Source: Pseudopyrenochaeta lycopersici (Eukaryota; Ascomycota; Dothideomycetes; Pleosporales; Pseudopyrenochaetaceae). From it: 64,000 nucleotides of DNA. The notes under the pieces are model-generated. The model was not told where the DNA came from. It saw only the letters and a list, made by a program, of their open reading frames with translations, and searched no databases. A program made the translations under genes and the position numbers. The DNA is taken from positions 62,001 to 126,000 of the forward strand of contig NHZP01000067.1 of the NCBI GenBank assembly GCA_003313425.1, read 5' to 3'. This document shows, in pieces, positions 1 through 12,437 of the stretch; the stretch's first letter is position 1; the number at the start of each line of letters is the position of its first letter.

Positions 1-812
1 ACGGCCTTAGTTTATGCTGCGGCTTACAAACACTTTAAAATCGTTAATTTAATCGTTAGTTCTAACAGCACAAACCTAGAACATGAGCTTAATTACCTTA
101 AGAGTGAAGACTGGACAGTTCTCTAAGAGACAACGCTTAAAGAAATCGCCCGGCTTATTATAAAATATGTATGTTAGCGATTACCTTATAAGGAGGAGGA
201 CTGTTTGGATAGCCTTGGGGCTAAGGATAGGGAGCACTTTGATGCCATCAGGGACAAAAGCTCGAGCTCGCCGGTTGGGACTGAGCTGGCGGACTCAGAG
301 TTAGTGACGGACTCAGAGTCAGTGGCGGGCTCTTACAATGGCCGTAGGCGGGAGGTCTGGCCAGCGGAAATAGTTTCTAACTTTCTAACTATTGATCCAG
401 AGGCGAGCGCGCTGTCACAGATAGTAGGGTTTAACAGCTTATTTGTACCTTCCCGGGGGCGCCCTCTACCCTAGGGTACAGCCCCCTCCAACGTCTACGT
501 TACCACAAGAGGACGTTTTACACGGTGGACGATAGCTAAGGTTTCAGCTAAAATAAAAAGTCTAAAATTAAACTCGTAATCGCGGTTACACTTCTATAGC
601 GTCTTAGCTTTAAGCTTTATTCCTCTTTATATATAGGGTATATATAATAAAAATAAGGAAAATATCATAGAGTAAGAAATTTTAGAGTATTTCTACTATA
701 TAGTAGTATTATTACTGCATGTAAGGTCCCTAAGTAGAAGTCTCGGAGATCTCTCTCCTTCTACACGCTATTAGGAGACGCAAATAAATTCTAGTAAGTA
801 TTAGAAGGAAGG
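1..812. other. AT-rich degraded DNA, no gene recognised
   Basis: Degraded repeat-like sequence. A short stretch of higher GC (about 205-480) stays open for 90 codons but has no ATG start and no motif I recognise, so I do not call it a gene. The rest is rich in TAA/TAG. Confidence 0.5.
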
Positions 813-1560
813 GAGGTAGTAATGCATTAAACTAGACTAATCCTAAAGCAGAGCATACTTTAAGATAATTTATTAAATCAGGGATTAGATTTAGTTTAAT
901 TTACTAATTTAAAGCGGTGGTATATAATATACAGTATAGTAGTAGTATTATAACTTATTACCTTCTAATTTAGCCTCTAGTTACGCAAGCTCCTGCTCTG
1001 TAGACTCTATAGCCTTCTAAACTACCTTATCTATTAGAAAAGTCTTATAAGAAAGCCTACTCGTAATCTAATGCTTTAAGCACTCTAGCATCTTAAGCGT
1101 CTTAATTAAAAGTCGTATTTAATCCTATAAGATCGTACGATAAGAACTACTAAATACACGCTCTACCTCTACAGACATCGCGGGTATAGAGTATGTTATA
1201 ATAGTGTAAAGATCTTAAAAGCTATTAGGAGGGATAACTAATAAGACTGTAAGGTTATTTCTCTAGGATAGAGTAAGGGACTATATAGAAAGGAGGTTTA
1301 GTACTAAGATAGTAAGAAGGCGCTTCTATAAAGAGTACAAAGGTTTTAAGAATAATTAGTATTACTATTACTATACTATAAGGTATAATATTTAGTTAAA
1401 TATAATAATCTATAAGAGTTTGTTATAGTAATCTATATATATAACGCGCTTATTACGCTCGCTATAAGTATAGTAAGCGCTTATCTTTAGTAGCGTAAGT
1501 AGTTACGTAACGTATAATAAAGTAAGATACTAGCGCTTCCTAACTAGCTGCTAGTTCTTA
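813..1560 (-). mobile_element. hAT transposon 3' end, RIP-degraded
   Basis: The segment is a mutated copy of the one starting at 54195. There the terminus reads CAGTGATGCATTGAA, here AGTAATGCATTAAA, and every difference is of the C-to-T or G-to-A type. Similarity continues for about 390 bp. Read on the minus strand the better copy encodes a VERVFSSS-type motif, the hAT C-terminal dimerisation region, so this is the 3' part of a hAT transposase next to its terminal inverted repeat. The other end of the element was not found. Confidence 0.6.
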
Positions 1561-3480
1561 GAGTGTCTCCTCCCTACCTAAGATCTTAGATCTTAATACT
1601 ATCTTCTTTCTTTTTTAGGATTTATCTTAAATTACGTAGTATATTACTAGATTAGTTTAAAAGTAGGCGTGCTTTATATTTATAGTAACGTAAGATAAAA
1701 TATTATCTAAGTCCTAAATTTATAATCTACGTCTTTATAATAAAAAATTTTTATACTAGAACTATTACTAAATTTACTTATAATAAGTACTTTAAGGATA
1801 ATATTATTTATTATATTGGACTAAATTTAAAATTAAAGTATACTAAATATACTTATTTAAAGAAGCTATATATATATATATTATAGGCTTCTTTAGATAA
1901 AACCTATAAAAAGTATTAAAACAAAGTAGATAATAATAAGAAATTATTAGTAACTATAATTATATAGTTACTTTAAAATAAAGTAATCTTTAAGTAGGTA
2001 GAAGAGAGAATATAGAAGAAAGTATTATATTTAGTATTAGAGATATATAATAATAGAGAGTTAGAGTTTACTAAAAAAGCTCTTTATCTAGCTACTAATA
2101 CTTTAGTTAGATTCTCTCTAATAGTATAGTCTACTATAGGTGCCTTAGACTAGTTAATAACTTTAGTAGAGCCTAGTTAGGTTCCTACTTTCTAGGTTTA
2201 TTACTTCCTCTTCTTAGCTTCTTCTCTTTTTTAGTATTCTTTAATTCTTTATTAGTAGTTTACTAGTTATTTCTTAAGTTCTTATATATTTTTTAAGCTT
2301 AGGTATCCTTTCTATTTAATTAAGTAGCTATATCCTAGGTCTAGGTTATTAGTTCTCTTACTTTACTAGTATCTTAGAATTTTCTTAACTTTAAACTTGT
2401 TTTCTTTCTTAGAGTTATATTAAAATAAATTTAATAATAGCGTTACTAAGTCTACTAGTTCTAATCTTAGGATATAGAAGTAAAAGTAGATCTTTATATC
2501 TAGTAGTAGCTTAAGTATATAATTTATAAGTCTATTTTATTTTTTAACTAAAAATAGTCTAATAAATATATAGTTAAGTCTTTTACTTAGTTATTTATTA
2601 TATAGATTCTTTATAAGTAAATATACTTTATCTCTCTTCTTTAGCTAAGGTACTATTTTTCTTTTCTTATTTTTGTAAGAGATACTATTATATTATACTT
2701 TCTTAAGATTTTCTTAGAGTTATTTATATATATTTTTTATTTCTTTAGTTATTTTTATCGCTACTTTAGCTTTTATACTAAGATATAGTTTTATAAAGAG
2801 ATTAGAGTATTTTAGTAAAGAATAGTATCTTTCTAGTTAATTCTAATAATTTATTATTATAAGCTAGTTATACTATTAGTAGTAATAAAACCTAATTATT
2901 TTATTATTAGTTACTATAAATCCTTAGGTAAGTTTTTATTATTTTATTTATTTTTTCTATCTATCTATCTATTTATAAGTAATAGGCTATTAATATAGAC
3001 TAGAAGTTAGATATAAAGAGCTTATCTCTATTACTTATAATAGATTTAGGTATACTATAATATTATATTAGTCGATCTAGAATAATAAATACTAGTTACT
3101 TTATAATATAATTATTTCTACTACTTTTCTAAATCTATAAATTATATTAAAGATAGTATTATACTTAATTTTTATTATAAGATCTTTAGATAGTAGTAAC
3201 CTTATTATAAAGTCTATAGAAATATCTACCTATAGTTTATTAAGTAGCTCTATAGCTTATATTTCTTTATATAGTACGTAAGTACTATATTTATTCTTTT
3301 AATAGTCTACGCACTTCTTAATAAACTACTCTACTTTAGTCTTTATATTTTTAAAGCTATAGTATTATTAAATAAGTTCTATTATTCTCCTAATTCTAGG
3401 GTAACTATATACTAAGTTATTATAATATTATTAGATAATTACTTCTTATAATTCTTTAGGTACCTTAGATATAATTATTA
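1561..3480 (-). mobile_element. Gypsy-like retroelement relic, left part
   Basis: Extremely AT-rich, stop-saturated sequence that I read as the left half of the minus-strand Gypsy relic continuing at 5326. The two parts are separated by the Fot1/pogo element at 3481-5323. No LTR pair was found by eye, so its limits are uncertain. Confidence 0.45.
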
Positions 3481-5323
3481 GCGTGTTCTACTACTGGCCG
3501 GCCAACAACACTCGCCGGCCCACCTTATTAAAACAGGCGGGTCTCAACACACGATAACGCGACGACCACGCAGTAAATTTGCTAGCAAATATACTAATAG
3601 CATTCTCTATCGCTGTCTACACGAGGTGCGATTATAACCCTGAACTCTACATTTGCTGCAGGTTAGTAGTGCTCGTTACTAAGGATAAGAAGCCTTACCC
3701 TCTACCCTTAAGTTTAAGGCTATTTTAGTAGCTACAGCTAACGCACAACCTACCTTAACCTATAAAGCCCCTCTAGCTATAATATATTATTACTGTTTAT
3801 CCTTCCTACATTATAAACGCGTATTTAAGGTATAAAGTTTACTATTTTCCTCTACTAAGATTATAGCTAAGTTTATAACTAGCTAACAGCCTTTAATAAG
3901 CTAAGAGAGAGCCCTACTTAAGGAGCTCCATAATTAACGTTAAAGGAGCTTACGTATAAGGTAGGCCTATTAATTAAGTTAATTAGTAGTATAAGGCGTT
4001 TCTATTATCTAAACAGCCTTAGCTGTAGCTACTATCTATAGAGGAGATAGTATATAGACAACTATTAGTATTAATAGGACGCGTTTAGAATAAAACGGGA
4101 CTAAGCCTATCGCCTAAAAGCCTCTAAGGATATTTAAAGTTAAGAAAATAGTTATACGTATATAAGGATATATATAGAGAAACTCGTCCTTATTAATAAA
4201 CTACACCTATTAGCGCGTAAGCTTATCTATTACTTATCTATACGCTGTCTTAAGAGATAAGAAGTAACTAATATTAAGAGGCTGCAGCTTATAAGACGTA
4301 TAAGGAGGTATACAGAGGGTAATAATATTCCTCTCTACGCAGTAAGTATTAAACGCAGGCGTTACGTAGCTACTATAGCTATCTAGTATAAGAAGGCAAT
4401 AGCCTCTAATCGTACGTAAGGCTATAAGGACGTTAAAATACTTTAACTAGGCAAGGCTAAGGTTATTAGTTATCTATCTATTATTACTTACACTAATACT
4501 CTAGTTGCTAGGCAGCTTAAGCTTAGGACTATACTACGACGCCTAGTAGACCTTACCCTTAAGGATAATAAAGGGAGGTAGTATAAAGCTAACAGCGCTC
4601 ACACACTTAATTATCGTCGTCTAGTTATAGTTACTAGGCTATATAACAGTTACTCGTCTAATAGTATTAGAGCTAGTAATAACCTTTAACATTAAGGTAA
4701 TACCTATTATAAACCTAGTCTTATTAAAGTTATACGTGTCCTCGTCTAATATCCTATACGTCGAAATTATGTCCCTTATAAGGCTATACCAGGCGTTTAT
4801 CTTTATAGAATCCTTATATTTTGCGCGCTGTAAGTAGAATTTACAGTTCTACTTTATCTAAAGCTCTAACTAAGCCTTAATAAAATAATAGACCTAGTTC
4901 TTACTAAGAGGAGGTAGAGGAGGCTGCTAGCCTCGTGCGGTAAGAAGGGCGTCTCCTATCCAACGTACGTTAATAATATAAGGCAGAAAGCCTTATTAAT
5001 TAAGCTCTAGTATCTATTAAATAACGCTCTATTCCTTAGTAGACAATAGCTTACGTTTTTGTGCGTTAATTATTAAAGGAGGCTAGCAGCCGTAGAGGCG
5101 CCGCTAAAGGAGCAATTAGGGAATGTTAAATAGCTCCGCAGCCCTGCGCACACTTTTTATCTATCTTAAATTAATCGCCTAAGACATAAGAAGGACACGA
5201 CCCTCCTTTTAAGCTACTGCAGGCTGTCGCTAGGTAGTTATAATTGTTGTTATAGAGGCAAGCGCCTTAGTGTTGATAAGGTGGGCCGGCGAGTAGTGTT
5301 AGCTGGCGAGTGGTAGAACACGT
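3481..5323 (-). mobile_element. Fot1/pogo-family DNA transposon, degraded
   Basis: A 1843-bp element with ~46-bp terminal inverted repeats (3481-3526 and 5278-5323; outer bases (A/G)CGTGTTCTAC, inner CTCGCCGGCCCACCTTA) and a TA target duplication (3479-3480, 5324-5325). On the minus strand the interior reads as a Fot1/pogo transposase with in-frame TAG/TAA: an N-terminal HTH region, then KNWVYNFIK-like and EDTYNFDETGF-like motifs, the latter typical of DDE_1 superfamily endonucleases. Size, TIRs and TA duplication all fit Tc1/mariner-pogo elements. It is inserted in the Gypsy relic around it. Confidence 0.8.
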
Positions 5324-5325
5324 TA

Positions 5326-7610
5326 TAGTATTATTTAATAACTTATTAAGTCCTAGGCCTTTATTCTAGTTTACTTAAAGGATAGTATTACTAACTATTA
5401 CTTTTATTTTTATACTATTTATTCTTTAGCTAAGGGTATTAGCTCTACTATTATTCTTCTTTAGCGTATATATAATCTTAAACTTATATTATTCTAATAT
5501 TTTAGCCTATCTAACTTATCTTTAGTTTAGAGTTTTAGTAGTAGTAAAGTTAACTAAGTTCTTATAATCTATAAATATTATAAGATCTAAGTAGCTCTTT
5601 ACGTAAATCTACTAGTAGTTAAAAGCGTTAATAACTACTATAAGTTCTTTATTATATATGTTATATTATTCTTTGAAGTCTATAAATTTTCTTAAGTAGT
5701 AAGTGATTAAGTACTATTTCTTATTATATTCTTACTTTACTCTTATACTTAGTATAAAGTCTAAAGTATCTATTTTAAACTGTAGAGGTTTTTCTATTTA
5801 GAATATAATTAGTACTAGTAGTATAACATAAGCTTCTTTAAGTATTTAGAATACTTTTCTTTATTTATTTTCTTATTCTTATTTTATCTTCTTCTTTATA
5901 AGTTTAGTAAGTAAGATAGATTTTTTAAAGAAGTCTTTAATAAACTATTAGTTAAAGTTAATAAATCTTATAAATAACTATATATCTTTAATTATTTTAA
6001 GTTTAAGCTATTCTCTTACTACTCTTATTTTTTCTTTACTTATCTTTATTTTATATATACTTATAGTATATCTTAAAAATTTAGCTTCTTTTTTATAAAA
6101 CTTATGTTTATTAAGTTTAAATATTAAGCTAGCTCTTCTTAGATAAGTAAGGACTATCTTAATATACTTAATATATTCTTATAAATTATTAGAGTATATA
6201 AGAATATTATTAAGGTATATAATAATAAATATATCTAAGTACTTTCTTAATATATTATTAATAAGTACCTAGTATACAGCTAGTATATTAGTAAAACTAA
6301 AAAGTATTACTATACACTTATAGTAGCTATAGCGTATTCTAAATATAGTCTTTTATTCTTTACTTTCCTTTATATAAATAAAGTTATACACTCTTCTTAA
6401 GTCTACTACTATAAAGACTTTTATAAAAGCTAGTTAATCTAATAATTCTACTATATTTAGTAGAAAGTATTAGTTTTTTATTATAATATTATTAAGCTTT
6501 TAGTAGTTAATATATAATTTTAGCTACTTATTCTTCTTTAGTATAAATAGTATAGAGTATCTTACTAGTAATTATAATTCTCTAATAAATCTTTTTTTTT
6601 AAGTTTATCTTAATATATTTATATAAAGTCTTAAGTTCTTTTTTTAATAAACTATAGTTTAAGCTAAAAGTTAGTTACTTTCTTTTTTATAAGATTATCT
6701 AATAATCTTAGAGTTAGTACTTAAGTAATACTTTCATACTTATCTCTTCTTAAAAGAGTAGCTTATATTCTCTATACTTATTAGAGATTACTAAAGTTAC
6801 GCTTTTCTTTATAACTCTAGCTTATTAGTTTAAGAGCTTTCTATTAGTACCTACTAAGTTAGATTCTTATATCTTAAAGTTATCTTTATTTAAAGTAAGA
6901 ACTCTTATTACTATCTTTTTATTTACTTAAGTACTTAGCTATAGCATAAGTTTACTTATAGTTATATCTATTCTATAGTATGTAAATAAGAATTTTTTCT
7001 ATTTCTAGTCTATCTTTTAGCTATATTCTCTTAACTATAAAAGTTTTGGTATTTTATTATATTATAATAGTCTAAAGATATCTAAGTTAATTATTTCTTT
7101 ATAGTTCTAGATAATAAGTTATATATTCTATACTTTATAAGTAATTATAAACTCTAATAGTATTAGTTATTTATTAGTTACTATTAATAGGTATAGTACT
7201 AATTTTAATAATAAGATAAGACTAGTTTATTCTATTACTGATATAGAAATATAGCTCTATTATACTCTAAAATCTACTAGTACTTTTATCTAGCTTCTAT
7301 TAAGCTTAGTATTTAGCTTAAGAAGTTCTTATATACTTATTATATATAAAGTTTATAATTCTTACTTATTAGTAGGCGTAACTCTAAAAAAAGTTCTTCT
7401 TAATACTTATTTATTATTATAATATTTTTATACTTAAGGTAGTTAATGTTAAAGTATATTTACTATTACTACTAATTATACTCTTTATTAAAGATAAGCT
7501 ATATTACTATAATAGTTATAAAGTTATTATTCTCTAAGAAGTAGAGAGTATTCCTCTTATCTTATAAGTAGTTATTATATTTAATTTTAAGATAGTTATA
7601 CTATTAAGCT
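5326..7610 (-). mobile_element. Gypsy-like pol relic (reverse transcriptase), RIP-degraded
   Basis: On the minus strand, around 6180-6240, the reading DIFIIIYLNNILIYSNNL is visible. This is a reverse-transcriptase catalytic motif (YLDD) with D to N changes from G-to-A mutation. Conserved RT and RNase H sequence extends on both sides with many TAA/TAG codons. It appears to be one element with 1561-3480, interrupted by the pogo insertion. Non-functional. Confidence 0.65.
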
Positions 7611-7649
7611 CGGCACTGTAGCGATAGGCTACATCTGCGTTGGGCTACC

Positions 7650-10300
7650 CTACCAAAATTGTCGCCCCTCAAAAACATTCGAGATATCTCAACGAGGTTT
7701 AAATTTGAAACTCAGTACACATAGACTTAAGGTCTCGAGCAGCTGCATCAGCTGCGGCCTTTTTCATGCGGTAGCTCCAGCTCTAGCTAAGAATTCTTGT
7801 TGTTTCTCTACCTCTCACTCTTATGCAGCAGCTATAGTATTAACTTCTATAAACCTCTTATTATAGTTAACCTTAATTCGCTTTCTAGTTAAGGTAGGCC
7901 TAGCTTAATCTAGTTAGTGTTCCAGTAGTGCACTTATCTGTTGTTGTACAGAGCTAAACCCTAACTCTACTCCTGTAGTTGTTTTAATACTTTAGAAGAA
8001 GTGTGCTTGGCAGAACTTTACTATATTCTGAAGCTGCTACTGCTAAGGTCAACTATAAGGATTAATAGACTCTAGGTAGCAGCCAAGGCCTTATAAACGT
8101 GTTAGCATAGTGTTATAAATACGTTAATATAACATACTACTCATCTGCTTCCCATCTATATTAACTGTTACTCTAATAATACTAGAATTATGTAAATACT
8201 TCTACTTTATCTCTTGCTGAGCTAATATAGATATATGTTTAAATAAAAGCTTAAAGCATTTCTGATAGATACGTCGCCTCTCGCAGTTAATATACATACG
8301 AGCGAGTGTAAACACTATATTTTGTTAGTATATTTACCTAACACGTTAATAAGATCTTAGCATACGTTTGCCATGTCGTTTATTAAAAAAGGCGAATATT
8401 AGCTTATGAAAACTATGTGCAACTCGCTTAAAAGAGAGATTAACCTAAAATGTTTGAAGGCTTATAAATATAAGTGCTTATTCCTTAAAGATAGTTAGGA
8501 CAATAGTCCTAATAATGTTAGTATATATCTCCCTAATATACGCCTAGAACCTGTTAGTAACACGTTGCTAACGTATTACGCAACATAAAATACCTGTCCT
8601 AGGTTATCTTCTTGCTTCTGCTTCTTAAACTGAACTCTAGCTAAATCTTAGCTAGCAGGAAACATAATAAGCTTCTCCTAGTATATAACCTAGGCTAAGC
8701 GGTCTATATTAGTAAGTGACCTATAGATTTACGTAAAAGAGTGCTTGTTATGCGTTTGATAGAACTCGCTGAGGAAAGGTAACTTAAGAAATGTTGCTAA
8801 CATGTTAGCAACGACATGTAAAGATAGTTATAGCTAAATTATACCAACAGTTATGCTAGGGTTATTTATCTAATGTAATAAGCCTATAATCTCTTAAGTA
8901 AGAGCCTAAGGAGTCTTTGTTAGTAGTGGAGGAGGATGCTAGTGGATACCCTAAGACGTAAACATATTGTAGGGCTGCTGCTCTACGTCTATAGGTATAA
9001 TAATATTAAACTGTACCCTGCAATCTATTTAAACAAGCTTCCCTTTGCCTTGCGGGTGGTTATTATCTTATTAACATATTAGCAAGGTAGTGTGAACGTG
9101 TTAGAGTGTTTCTACTTTACTACAGTCTCGAAGTTTTATCCTTGTAGGTAAGACAGTACCACAAGTCTCTATATGTTCTTTATCTGTTAGTAGTCCGCCT
9201 TAAAATAAGTCTTAAAGGTATAGTATATGAATTTCAGATCCAATAACCTTAAAAAGGTGCCCATCTACCCGAATCCCTGGCGCCTAGTTCCTGCAGGAAA
9301 TATACCAAAGGCAGACGCCTGCAACGTCCTACAACATGTTAGCATCCTGTTATAAATAGGTTGTTAACTAAATAATACTAACAGCGTGCTCTATTTGTTT
9401 TAGTATTAGTTCACAGGTAAGCCTCATATACGCGTAAGCTGTTTTGTTCTGAAAACGATGCTGAATAGCTTGGTGGAGCCTAACTACTATAAGTAAGTAT
9501 TATAGAGATAGTTATAGTACATACGCAGTAGCCCTCCTTTTTATTAGATCTGGTTCAGACTAATAGAGATTAAGGCGAGAGGCCTTCATCTGCTCTAGTA
9601 GCTCATCCATAACACGAACATAATATAACGTTGTAATCGTGTTGTTAAGGTATTCGCAACGCTTAACCCCAGTACATGCGTACCTGTATCTCATTGCTGT
9701 GTTGCCTAAGAACGGTGAAGATGTGCGCTTAACTGGGCCTTTCTGTTTCCTACAGTACTGGAACTAACATAATATAAGTATGTTGCTAAGTTGTTAGGAA
9801 TATAACTTTACCTGTAGGGCATCTTGGAGGGCAAGGTCTAGAGTAGCTCTAGTAGGGTCTATATAAACTAGATATGTATACCTATATATAGATAATTGCG
9901 GATATTCTGGAAGGAGTGCAGTATGTATAATAGTAGTAGTTGTAAGTGGGTGAAACGTTCCAGTCGTTAGAATGGAAAGAGGTGGATTACTGCCCTAGAA
10001 CGTGATGTAAGCATGTTGTAAACGTGTTAATGTATAGATATTACCCCCTCTTTGTCTGCCTCGTTACTTATATGGTAGTCCTGTTGGATAGCTCCTCTGC
10101 TAATAGAAGTGCTATAATCTTCTACACCCTCCTTATTAGACGAACTGTTGTCTATACTTGGTAATGCTTGATAGCTTAAAGTAGTGCCTAAACGCGTTAG
10201 CACACGCTTGTGAATAAGTTAGGAACTATACTATTCATGATTTCTATTCGGTGTGCGTAGGAGGAAGGAAGGGAGGAATTATTTAATTAGAAAGGGCGCT
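7650..10300 (-). pseudogene. Multi-intron transposon-like gene relic, family not recognised
   Basis: On the minus strand this region contains several good fungal introns: 8551-8593, 8797-8844, 9329-9378, 9764-9811 and 9995-10044 (43-50 bp, GTA donors, CTAAC or TTAAC branch sites, AG acceptors). The exon between the last two introns stays open for about 60 codons. The next exon continues in frame with few TAG/TAA interruptions and shows a Cys/Arg-rich stretch (FQYCRKQKGPVKRTSSPF) and an AMRYRYACTGVKRCEYL stretch. I do not recognise the family. The frequent stops, mutated flanks and transposon neighbours suggest a mildly RIP-damaged mobile-element gene rather than a host gene. Confidence 0.5.
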
Positions 10301-10523
10301 GAAAAGGTTACCCTACTAAAGGAAATGTAACCCGACCAAGCAATTACAAACCTAACTAATAACGTGCCCCACCACCTACCGTAGTTTACCCCGTTGTGCA
10401 CAGGACGGCGTTATGCACGGTCCCGAACACCACAACCAGCAACAACTTAAGGCTATTAAGCTTCACAACAAAGCTACTATCGCGATTTTTTTTGGTGGAG
10501 CAATCTATAGGGCTCATAAATAT

Positions 10524-11052
10524 TTATAGCAAAGGATATTTGATTGGAGGTTTGATTTTCCGGCCGCTGCGTGACTTAATAGCTGGTGCGCCTAGTGGAG
10601 CTCCAAACAGCTCCTCGCCACCATGAGGCCTCACAACCTCTCTTTTTCTAGAAATAGACCTTGCCGCAGTTTTGAAACTACTCTTCTTTCCTTTTTGGGA
10701 CAATCTGAGAGTTTGTTTGAGTCGTTTTGCAGCCCTGCGAGCAGCCTGCCTGGCAGCTTGATCAGCGGCTTGAGCAGCTCTCTGCTTCTCCCTTGATAAC
10801 CTGGCCTCAGCCCTGGCTGCACGCCTCGATGCGAGCTCAGTAGCCTTGATTTGCCTTCGCTGTTCACGATCTTTTTTGGCCTCAAGCTTTTGGTGTTGAC
10901 GTTGCTCCTCCTTGAGCGTTCTAGCTGCCTGGCGATCACGTGCCTCCTTAACTTTCCTAGGTGACCAGAATACAGCACTACCATGATAGTCCTCATCTCG
11001 CTGCAATGGGAGGACCTTGCCCTGCTTCTTGCGCTCTCTCTCATAAATAAGA
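10524..11052 (-). pseudogene. pogo/Fot1-type transposase, C-terminal fragment
   Basis: An open minus-strand frame of about 175 codons that is not RIP-degraded. It starts abruptly with RERKKQGKVLPLQ, followed by YHGSAVFWSPRKVKEARDR, a long Arg/Lys/Ala/Gln-rich coiled-coil segment, and ends in KSRSGRKIKPPIKY before its stop. This order (WSPRK..R motif, basic coil, GRxxxPP tail) is what I know from the C-termini of fungal pogo-like DDE_1 transposases. The catalytic and HTH domains are missing, cut off by degraded DNA and the LTR-like insertion at 11095, so it cannot be a functional transposase. Its higher GC contrasts with the AT-rich DNA on both sides. Confidence 0.7.
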
Positions 11053-11094
11053 GCGCCTCTTATAGCTATTACTTTATACTTAAGGATAGACTTT

Positions 11095-11446
11095 TGTGGA
11101 AGAAAAAGGGAGAGCTTGGCAACAGTTACCCAGGTGATCTATGAGATGGACCACTGTTTTGTCTAGGAGGCTTTGAGAGCCAGCTATATAAAGGAGAGCT
11201 GAGCACGGCCTATTACAGGGGCCATTATACGGTAGGAGCGTGAGCAGCGTGTACGCGTGCGCGTGCGCGCACGTGAGTCTACCTTCAGGTGTCTCCTGCG
11301 TGAGCTTGCACGTGAGCGCGCACGTGAGCGCGTACGTGAGCGCGCCCTTGAATGCACACAAAAGACGTGTCTCTCCAGGGTAAGCTCCTACGTCAGCGCG
11401 CACGTGAGCCTACCGTACCCCAGGTCACAACGCGTTGTTTGCAACA
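11095..11446 (-). repeat. LTR-like repeat, copy A (TG..CA ends, CACGTG-rich)
   Basis: A 352-bp GC-rich block with 5'-TG...CA-3' ends, inverted relative to a 364-bp copy at 39774-40137. Read in the minus direction it starts TGTTGCAAACAACGCG, has a tandem array built on the E-box-like CACGTG with GCGC, a TATA-like TTATATAG near its 3' part and ends CCACA. Structure fits a solo LTR, but the flanking pentamers (ACTTT, AAAAT) do not match, so no target duplication supports it. Not RIP-mutated although its surroundings are. Confidence 0.6.
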
Positions 11447-11450
11447 AAAA

Positions 11451-12064
11451 TTAAAGTTAAAAGTATTAAAAAGTAATTATATATGTTAAAGTTATAAATA
11501 TATATAAGTATAAAATAATAATACTAGATCTAACTATAATTATATATCTTTATAAAAGAAAATTATAAAAAATAGAAAGTTTTATAATATTATAATAAAA
11601 TTATATATTAAACTTAAATTTTAACTATATTTATTATAAATATATCTTTATAGAATATATATATTAAATTAAGAAATATTTAGTATAATATTTAGCTTTA
11701 AATTTTAAAAAAATCTCTATTTCATAGTTTTTTTTCTATTACCTTATAAGAAAGTAATAGTAATTATCTATATATACTTAAAAAAGTTAATATATATATA
11801 CGCCTTATATAGCTATAATATTTAAAAGTTAATTATGGTATAATATTATAAGTATAAAGAACTTTATAAAATAATTATATAAAGTTATAGTACTTTAAAA
11901 TAGCTAATTATATTTATATTTTATACTTATATATATTTATAACTTTAACATATATAATTACTTTTTAATACTTTTAACTTTAACTTTTAAGTTATATATT
12001 TTTATTTTATAAAGTATAAAATATAAATATAATTAGCTATTTTAAAGTACTATAACTTTATAAG
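11451..12064. repeat. Nested AT-rich inverted repeats
   Basis: Two interlocking perfect inverted repeats: 11451-11516 with 11919-11984 (66 bp arms), and 11878-11928 with 12014-12064 (51 bp arms). The pairs overlap, so the DNA could fold into alternative hairpins. No coding signal. Lies directly after LTR-like copy A. Confidence 0.8.
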
Positions 12065-12437
12065 CTTATATTATTAAAATTTCAATTTTCATAACTTTTT
12101 ATATAGTATATAATAAATATATTTTTTTAATTTTATACTTATATTATTAATACTTACAAAGATATTAAAGTAAATAGTTTTCTTAAGCTAAAATTTAAAA
12201 GTTAAATAACTTTATAATTATATCCTTAAATTTTTTAATTTTTAATTTTATTTTTAGCCTATATATAGTAAAGCTAGATTTTAAAATTTTATATTAATAG
12301 CTATAGTATTTAGAAAGTTAGAGGGGGTGTAGTTTTCTTTTAGCGCGTGCCTTAGGTAGTAGCGTTCCTCAGGTGGTAGGGCACGTTACACTTGGACCAC
12401 CAAAAAATTCTCAGCTATGCCAAGCTTTAGCCTAGTA
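12065..12437. other. AT-rich DNA and pogo-like terminus, no gene
   Basis: AT-rich sequence to about 12310, then a short GC-richer stretch containing the inverted-end motifs of the pogo-like remnant (AGGTGGTAGGGCACGTT near 12370). No coding potential seen. Confidence 0.4.

Noticed and set aside
205..474. 90-codon open frame as a gene
   Set aside because: It begins at TTG, has no ATG, domain or splice signals and lies in degraded DNA.
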